Notes under the pieces: model-generated | Databases searched by the model: none | What the model saw: the letters and a program-made list of their open reading frames with translations, nothing else | What the model was told of the DNA's origin: nothing | Shown: positions 12,018 through 17,475 of the stretch, piece by piece | How positions within the stretch are numbered: position 1 is the first letter of the stretch | Layout of the letters: every line of letters begins with the position of its first letter | Translations under genes and position numbers: made by a program | DNA from: Candidatus Saccharimonadota bacterium | GTDB lineage: Bacteria; Patescibacteriota; Saccharimonadia; Saccharimonadales; Saccharimonadaceae | Length of the DNA stretch: 17,475 nt | Assembly (NCBI GenBank): GCA_028289185.1 | Contig: JAQGGV010000004.1 | Span: 1 to 17,475 of the forward strand | Direction: 5' to 3'

Positions 12018-14000
12018 ATGGCAAAAAATCAAAATGCTGATAGCTATGATGCGTCGCAAATCCAAGTTCTGGAAGGTCTAGAACCAGTCCGCAAGCGTCC
12101 GGGCATGTATATCGGTAGTACCGGTTTCGATGGTGTGCATCATTTGATCAAGGAAATCGCCGATAACTCTATCGACGAAGCGATTGCGGGGTATGCAACG
12201 CGCGTTGATGTGACGATTCTCGACGATGGCGGTATCACTATATCTGATGACGGACGTGGTATTCCTATTGGTAAGAACGAAAAGACAGGTCTCAGCACCG
12301 TCGAAACCGTCCTGACCGTCCTGCACGCCGGTGGTAAGTTCGGTGGCGGTGGCTATAAAGTTTCATCCGGTCTACACGGTGTCGGCTCGAGTGTTGTCAA
12401 CGCACTTTCGACCAAATTGGTTGCAGAGGTCGTTAATAAGGGTGAGCTCTATAGTATTGAATTCGCACAGGGTGCATCTCTGGCCCCTCTGAAAAAGGTT
12501 GGCAAGACCGATCGAGTTCAGGGAACAACGATTACATTTTATCCAGATCCGACTATTTTCAAGGAAACAGTTGAATTTGATTACGACTGGGTTGTGAACT
12601 ATCTGCGCCACCAGGCCTACCTGACCAAGGGCGTTTATGTGGCAGTTCGCGACGAGCGAACCAAAAAGCGGATTGCATTCTACTTCGAAGGTGGCATCCA
12701 AAGCTACGTAAAACACCTCAACATCGGCAAAGACGTCGTTGCAGACGATGTTTTCTACGTCGAGAAGCAAGTTGAAGATTCGATGGTTGAAGTCGCTATC
12801 CAATACAACGAAACCTTTGTGGAAATGGTAAAACCATTCGCCAATAACGTCCTGACCCCTGATGGTGGTACGCACTTGGTTGGCTTCCGCTCGGCAATGA
12901 CACGTGTTATTAACGAATATGCGCGCAAATCAGGCCTGCTCAAGGAAAAAGAAGAGAACCTGACCGGTGATGACATCCGGGAAGGACTAACCGCGATTAT
13001 CTTGGTTAAACTTCCAGATCCTCAGTTCGAGGGCCAAACCAAGAACAAACTGGGTAACCCAGAGGTCCGTCGCTACGTCGAACAAGTGATGAACGAGTAT
13101 TTTGCCTACTATTTGGACGAAAACCCAGCAGTAGCCAAGAAAATTATCGGTAAATCATTGCTTGCAGCTCGCGCACGTAAGGCTGCCCGCGCAGCCCGCG
13201 ACAACATCATCCGAAAGGGTGCACTTGATGGACTAAGCTTGCCTGGCAAACTAGCTGACTGTAGTAGCAAAGACCCATCTGAGTCAGAAATCTACATTGT
13301 TGAGGGTGACTCGGCCGGTGGATCCGCCAAAAGTGGTCGAGACAGTCGCACCCAGGCAATTTTGCCACTTCGTGGCAAGGTATTGAACGTCGAACGTGCA
13401 CGCCTGGACCGAATGCTGAACAACAACGAAATCGTCAGTCTTATCAAGGCTCTTGGTGTTGGAATCGGTGATACATTCGATATTAATGGCCTCCGTTACC
13501 ATCGTCTGATCATCATGACAGATGCCGATGTCGATGGTAGTCACATTTCGACGCTACTGCTGACATTCCTGTTTCGTTATATGCGTGAAGTCATTGATGG
13601 TGGCCACGTCTATCTGGCAAAACCACCGCTATTCCTCCTAAAAGCTGGTGGAAGCAAGCGTTGGTATGCCTATAGCGACGAAGAACGTGATGAAATCATC
13701 GCACGACTCATCGAAGAGCGAAAAGCTCGCGGTACAGAAATCGACCCCAACGAGAGCCCAAACAAGCAAGCCGGACTATCTGATATCCAGCGCTATAAGG
13801 GTCTGGGTGAAATGGATGCCGATCAGCTATGGGAAACAACGATGAACCCGGAAAATCGTGTCTTGATACAAGTAAAAGTTGATGACGGTGAGAAGGCTGA
13901 TGCAATTTTTACAAAGCTTATGGGTGACGAAGTACAACTTCGCAAAAGCTTTATTCAGTCACGAGCCAAAGACGCTAACATTGAGGAATTGGACGTTTAA
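12018..14000 (+). CDS. gyrB: DNA gyrase subunit B
   Basis: GyrB is the ATPase half of gyrase, which introduces negative supercoils with GyrA. The 660-residue protein has the GHKL ATPase domain at the N-terminus, with E46 (general base) and N50 in EIADNSIDEA, DDGRGIP at 77-83, and GGKFGGGGYKVSSGLHGVG. A transducer domain follows, then the TOPRIM domain with EGDSAGGSA (E429) and DADVDG (D502, D504, D506), and the C-terminal LSDIQRYKGLGEMDADQLWE block. It lacks the insert of about 165 residues of E. coli GyrB, as is usual for most bacteria. AGGGG lies close before the ATG. The stop is two bases before gyrA, so the subunits are translated together. GyrB rather than ParE is preferred because the partner carries a GyrA box. 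Confidence 0.97.
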   Translation: MAKNQNADSYDASQIQVLEGLEPVRKRPGMYIGSTGFDGVHHLIKEIADNSIDEAIAGYATRVDVTILDDGGITISDDGRGIPIGKNEKTGLSTVETVLTVLHAGGKFGGGGYKVSSGLHGVGSSVVNALSTKLVAEVVNKGELYSIEFAQGASLAPLKKVGKTDRVQGTTITFYPDPTIFKETVEFDYDWVVNYLRHQAYLTKGVYVAVRDERTKKRIAFYFEGGIQSYVKHLNIGKDVVADDVFYVEKQVEDSMVEVAIQYNETFVEMVKPFANNVLTPDGGTHLVGFRSAMTRVINEYARKSGLLKEKEENLTGDDIREGLTAIILVKLPDPQFEGQTKNKLGNPEVRRYVEQVMNEYFAYYLDENPAVAKKIIGKSLLAARARKAARAARDNIIRKGALDGLSLPGKLADCSSKDPSESEIYIVEGDSAGGSAKSGRDSRTQAILPLRGKVLNVERARLDRMLNNNEIVSLIKALGVGIGDTFDINGLRYHRLIIMTDADVDGSHISTLLLTFLFRYMREVIDGGHVYLAKPPLFLLKAGGSKRWYAYSDEERDEIIARLIEERKARGTEIDPNESPNKQAGLSDIQRYKGLGEMDADQLWETTMNPENRVLIQVKVDDGEKADAIFTKLMGDEVQLRKSFIQSRAKDANIEELDV

Positions 14001-14002
14001 TT

Positions 14003-16537
14003 ATGGAAGATGATGTAATAGATACACCAGTTGAAGGCGAAATTGTAGAAATTCCGCAGACGCACTCCAAGACATTGGAGAAGCGAACCGTCGAAAATGT
14101 TATGGAAGACAGCTTCTTCCGCTATTCGATGAGTGTGATCATCGAACGTGCGCTACCAGATGTACGTGATGGCCTGAAACCTGTCCACCGTCGTATTTTG
14201 TACACGATGGGCGAGCAAGGTTTACGCCCAGGTGGCAAGTTTAGTAAGAGTGCGCGTATCGTCGGTGACGTCATGGGTAAATATCACCCCCATGGTGACA
14301 CGGCTATTTATGACTCTATGGTACGTTTGGCCCAGGATTGGGTTATGCGCTATCCACTGGTCAATGGTCAGGGTAACTTTGGTTCGATGGACGGAGATCC
14401 ACCAGCCGCCAACCGTTATACAGAGGCCCGTCTGGACCGTGCTGGTAACGAACTGCTAAATGACCTCGATAAAGACACCGTTGATTTCCGTGATAACTAC
14501 GATGGGTCAGAGCAAGAACCAGTGGTTTTGCCTGCCAAATTACCGAACCTGCTGCTCAACGGTCAGATTGGTATCGCTGTCGGTATGGCGACCAGTATCC
14601 CGCCCCACAACATGAGCGAGCTTATTGACGCCACGATTGAACTCATCGACAACAAAGAGGCAACAATTGATGATCTCTTAAAGCATGTAAAGGGTCCTGA
14701 CTTTCCAACAGGTGCGATTGTCTATGGTGGCGCTCCAATGCGTCAGGCCTATCAGACCGGTCGTGGCAGTGTCACGATTCGTGCCGTAACCGAGATTGAA
14801 GAGACCAAAAAGGGTCGTAGCCAGATCATCATTACTGAGATGCCATATGCTGTAAATAAAGCAACACTTATCGAGAAAATCGCTGATTTGGTCAAGGACA
14901 AGAAGCTCAACACGATTAGTGACCTCCGCGACGAGTCAGCTCGTGGCAAGGTTCGTGTCGTTATTGAGCTCAAGAAAGACGCCTACCCAAAGAAGGTCCT
15001 GAATCAACTATTCAAGATGACCGCACTCCAAACCAGTTTTAACTTCAACATGTTGGCGCTGATTGACGGTATCCAACCCCGTGTACTTGGGCTGATGGAG
15101 ATTTTGACTGAGTTCCTAAAACACCGTCAGATCGTCGTTCGTCGTCGTACAGAGTTTGAACTCCGTAAAGCCAAAGAACGCGCACATATCCTCGAAGGTT
15201 ACAAAATCGCTCTTGATAATATCGACGAAGTCATCAAGACGATTCGTGCCAGCAAGACAAGCGAAGAAGCCGAAGGAAACTTGATCAAACAGTTCAAACT
15301 GAGTGAAATCCAGGCGAAAGCCATCCTTGCAATGCAACTTCGCCGTTTGACTGGACTCGAGCGCGAAGCAATCGAGAACGAGCTGAAGGAACTGCTGGAA
15401 CTGATTGCCAAGCTCGAGGCTATCCTGGCTGATGAGGAAGAAATCTTGAAAATTATCAAGACTGAGCTCCTAGAAATGAGAGAGAAATACGGTGATAAAC
15501 GCCGAAGTCAGCTGATTAACCATGAACTCGGTAAATTTAGCGATGAAGAGCTCATTCCGGAAGAGGAAAGTGTTATTCTTTTGACAACAGAAAATTACAT
15601 CAAGCGTACTCTGGTCAGTGAATATCGCCGCCAGCATAGAGGTGGTAAGGGTAAGCGTGGTATGACGACCAAGGAAGAGGACATCATTGATCAACTCATC
15701 CCGTCGAGCACGCATGATTACCTGCTGTTCTTTACTAACAGGGGTCGTATCTTCCGTTTGAAGGCATACGAAGTCCCAGCGGCGAGCTTGCAAGCCAAGG
15801 GTGTTGCAGCAGTAAATCTCTTGCAACTTCAGCCTGAGGAAAAGATTACTTCCATCATTAAGCACGAAAAGAATGCTAGTGACGAAGGCTACCTGTTTAT
15901 GGCAACGACTAAGGGTACAATCAAAAAAACACCACTCAAGGACTACGCAAACATCCGTACCAACGGTCTGATTGCGATCAAGCTTGATGAAGGTGATGAG
16001 TTGAAATGGATCCAAAAGACCACCGGAGAGAATGATGTAATCATCTCTACTTCTGCTGGACAGGCGATTCGCTTCAACGAAAAGGATGCCCGCCCAATGG
16101 GACGTGCTGCCAGAGGTGTTCGTGGTGTGCGTCTGCGACCAAAGGATAGTGTCGTGGGTATGGATATCGTTTCTGACGACGGCCGCACACTACTGGTTGT
16201 CAGTCAGAATGGCTACGGCAAGGCGACCAAGGTTGCCAACTTCCCATCACACAAGCGTGGTGGTATCGGTATCAAAGCCGCTGTTGTCACAGAGAAGACC
16301 GGTCCAATCGTGGCCGTTCGTACACTCGAGGAAGATGCTAGCGAAGTGCTGATGATATCGAGTAAGGGTCAAGCGATTCGTGTTGGCCTCAAGGATATTC
16401 CAACACTTGGCCGTACGACCCAAGGAGTGCGCATCATGCGCCTCGGTGAGGGCGACGTGGTTGCTTCGCTTGGTCTGATGCCAGAACAAGTCGCCGACGA
16501 GATAGAAGACGAAACTGAAACTGAGGCTGAGGGATAA
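14003..16537 (+). CDS. gyrA: DNA gyrase subunit A
   Basis: GyrA cuts and rejoins DNA and wraps it for supercoiling. The 844-residue protein has the winged-helix breakage domain with the catalytic tyrosine Y139 in AANRYTEARL and the quinolone-pocket segment HPHGDTAIYD (T100 where E. coli has S83, D104 for D87). The tower and coiled-coil region follow (IDGIQPRVLGLMEIL, then a long glutamate/lysine-rich helix to about 495). The C-terminal beta-pinwheel carries a GyrA box of QHRGGKG (544-550), slightly changed from QRRGGKG, which marks it as gyrase and not topoisomerase IV. The acidic tail DEIEDETETEAEG ends the protein. It starts two bases after gyrB. A GAGGA lies 15 bases upstream, too far for good pairing, so translational coupling is likely. 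Confidence 0.97.
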   Translation: MEDDVIDTPVEGEIVEIPQTHSKTLEKRTVENVMEDSFFRYSMSVIIERALPDVRDGLKPVHRRILYTMGEQGLRPGGKFSKSARIVGDVMGKYHPHGDTAIYDSMVRLAQDWVMRYPLVNGQGNFGSMDGDPPAANRYTEARLDRAGNELLNDLDKDTVDFRDNYDGSEQEPVVLPAKLPNLLLNGQIGIAVGMATSIPPHNMSELIDATIELIDNKEATIDDLLKHVKGPDFPTGAIVYGGAPMRQAYQTGRGSVTIRAVTEIEETKKGRSQIIITEMPYAVNKATLIEKIADLVKDKKLNTISDLRDESARGKVRVVIELKKDAYPKKVLNQLFKMTALQTSFNFNMLALIDGIQPRVLGLMEILTEFLKHRQIVVRRRTEFELRKAKERAHILEGYKIALDNIDEVIKTIRASKTSEEAEGNLIKQFKLSEIQAKAILAMQLRRLTGLEREAIENELKELLELIAKLEAILADEEEILKIIKTELLEMREKYGDKRRSQLINHELGKFSDEELIPEEESVILLTTENYIKRTLVSEYRRQHRGGKGKRGMTTKEEDIIDQLIPSSTHDYLLFFTNRGRIFRLKAYEVPAASLQAKGVAAVNLLQLQPEEKITSIIKHEKNASDEGYLFMATTKGTIKKTPLKDYANIRTNGLIAIKLDEGDELKWIQKTTGENDVIISTSAGQAIRFNEKDARPMGRAARGVRGVRLRPKDSVVGMDIVSDDGRTLLVVSQNGYGKATKVANFPSHKRGGIGIKAAVVTEKTGPIVAVRTLEEDASEVLMISSKGQAIRVGLKDIPTLGRTTQGVRIMRLGEGDVVASLGLMPEQVADEIEDETETEAEG

Positions 16538-16540
16538 ACC

Positions 16541-16972
16541 ATGAGGCACCTGTCGGCCTATCTGATTGCAATCGCAGCTGCATGGGTCGTCGCCCAAGGT
16601 GCGAAGTTCCTGATCGATAGTGTCAGGAACCAAGGTGTCATCGATTATCGGCAACTCTACAGCTCGGGCAATATGCCCAGTGGCCACAGTGCGACTGTTA
16701 TAGCCTTGCTGACCGTTATCGGGCTTAAGAGTGGCGTTGAGAGTGCCATCTTTGGTGTTGCGGCGCTCCTGGCTGCTATCGTCATGTACGATGCTGTTAT
16801 GGTTCGTCGTTCATCTGGTGAACAGGGCGCGGCTATTCAGCAACTCATCAAGGAACAAAAGAGCAAAGTGAAGCTCCCAAGAGCAGCCAAAGGCCACGAA
16901 CCACTCGAGGTCGCAGTCGGTGCGCTAATCGGTCTCGCCACTGGTATTCTGACTTTCTTTATCTTTCGCTAG
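16541..16972 (+). CDS. Divergent PAP2 family protein (DUF212)
   Basis: A 143-residue membrane protein of the DUF212 family, distantly related to PAP2 phosphatases. It has a hydrophobic N-terminus, the signature NMPSGHSATVIAL (S47, H49), a central hydrophobic pair of segments ending MYDAVMVRRSSGEQGAA, and the GHEPLEVAVGALIGLATG block before a final span. The family is thought to act on phosphate esters in the membrane, but its substrate is not known. GAGGG seven bases before the ATG lies in the last codons of gyrA, three bases separate the genes, and it is most likely the third gene of the gyrase operon. No terminator is visible before the rRNA promoter. Confidence 0.9.
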   Translation: MRHLSAYLIAIAAAWVVAQGAKFLIDSVRNQGVIDYRQLYSSGNMPSGHSATVIALLTVIGLKSGVESAIFGVAALLAAIVMYDAVMVRRSSGEQGAAIQQLIKEQKSKVKLPRAAKGHEPLEVAVGALIGLATGILTFFIFR

Positions 16973-16993
16973 AAATTTCGTGAGAATTACCCC

Positions 16994-17022
16994 TTGACGC
17001 AAACTGTTTCAGGCGGTATGAT
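16994..17022 (+). promoter_or_regulatory. rRNA operon promoter
   Basis: TTGACG (16994-16999), exactly 17 bases and TATGAT (17017-17022) make a strong promoter about 160 bases before the 16S rRNA. A second TTGACA near 17120 has only a poorly spaced -10 (14 bases) and is not called. No clear boxA was found. Confidence 0.75.
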
Positions 17023-17163
17023 GGATAACAGTCTGATCGCCAGGTGTTCATAAAAACGCCAAGCGCGATACACAACAAATGCGAGAGAGAATTTGCGAGT
17101 TGAACAGATGATTATGTACATTGACAATTTAGTTGTGCAATATCATCGTCAGTTTATTTGAGC

Positions 17164-17184
17164 TTGATACGCTATATGTATCAA
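17164..17184 (+). other. Leader hairpin just before 16S rRNA
   Basis: TTGATAC and GTATCAA (7 bp) close a GCTATAT loop and end directly at the predicted 16S 5' end. It may guide 5'-end maturation or compete with the usual leader-trailer processing stem, whose other half lies outside the window. Confidence 0.45.

Positions 17185-17475
<291 letters not shown>

Noticed and set aside
12372..12875. 167-residue antisense frame inside gyrB
   Set aside because: It is a mirror of codon structure in a strongly conserved gene, with no ribosome site or promoter.
14300..14316. Quinolone-resistance mutation in gyrA (T100 at the E. coli S83 position)
   Set aside because: Threonine is a natural residue at this site in many bacteria, so it is not evidence of selected resistance.
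15470..16015. 181-residue antisense frame inside gyrA
   Set aside because: Same reason: gyrA coding is certain here and the antisense frame has no recognisable features.
17119..17150. Second rRNA promoter (TTGACA near 17120)
   Set aside because: The nearest -10-like TATCAT is only 14 bases away, too close for a normal promoter.

Overview
The window is a piece of a bacterial chromosome of roughly 47-50% GC with short intergenic gaps. It most likely comes from Candidatus Saccharibacteria (TM7, Patescibacteria/CPR). The start of the 16S rRNA at the right end, and the VirD4-like ATPase next to a small proline-rich protein, both read like that group. This placement rests on remembered resemblance, not on a search.

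Layout. At 1-286 (-) lies the 5' part of an unrecognised gene. At 426-1310 (+) is a Nudix/RNase H fusion, followed by RNase P RNA (rnpB, 1318-1645), whose -10 box overlaps the fusion gene's stop codon. A 17-bp two-way terminator (1643-1680) separates rnpB from the converging translation operon infC-rpmI-rplT (2743 down to 1696). infC has no ATG, GTG or TTG start and seems to begin at AUC. Next comes comM (-), divergent from ssrA (tmRNA, 4418-4813), whose T-loop and tag are unusual. A 350-bp gap follows with two strong hairpins and no gene.

The middle holds a PH-like protein (5166-5855) and then a 560-bp non-coding stretch. That stretch has a good promoter and many strong helices, and I interpret it as an unassigned structured RNA. 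A possible envelope/DNA-transfer cluster follows: a multi-span membrane protein, a proline-rich cytosolic protein and a 943-residue membrane-anchored VirD4/TraG-type ATPase. Converging on it from the minus strand are a small two-span membrane protein gene, broken by two in-frame TAA codons, and a surface protein with a DUF11-like domain.

The right part holds gyrB-gyrA-DUF212, tightly packed and driven by a near-consensus promoter beside a 15-bp palindrome, then the rRNA promoter, leader and the first 291 bases of the 16S gene.

Patterns across the window. Several genes have a -10 box only 6-10 bases before the ATG and no Shine-Dalgarno sequence, which suggests leaderless mRNAs; others have good Shine-Dalgarno sites. 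None of the 14 protein genes whose end is visible stops with TGA. The best candidates for something undescribed are the structured RNA at 5988-6400, the doubly interrupted membrane-protein gene, and the odd tmRNA.
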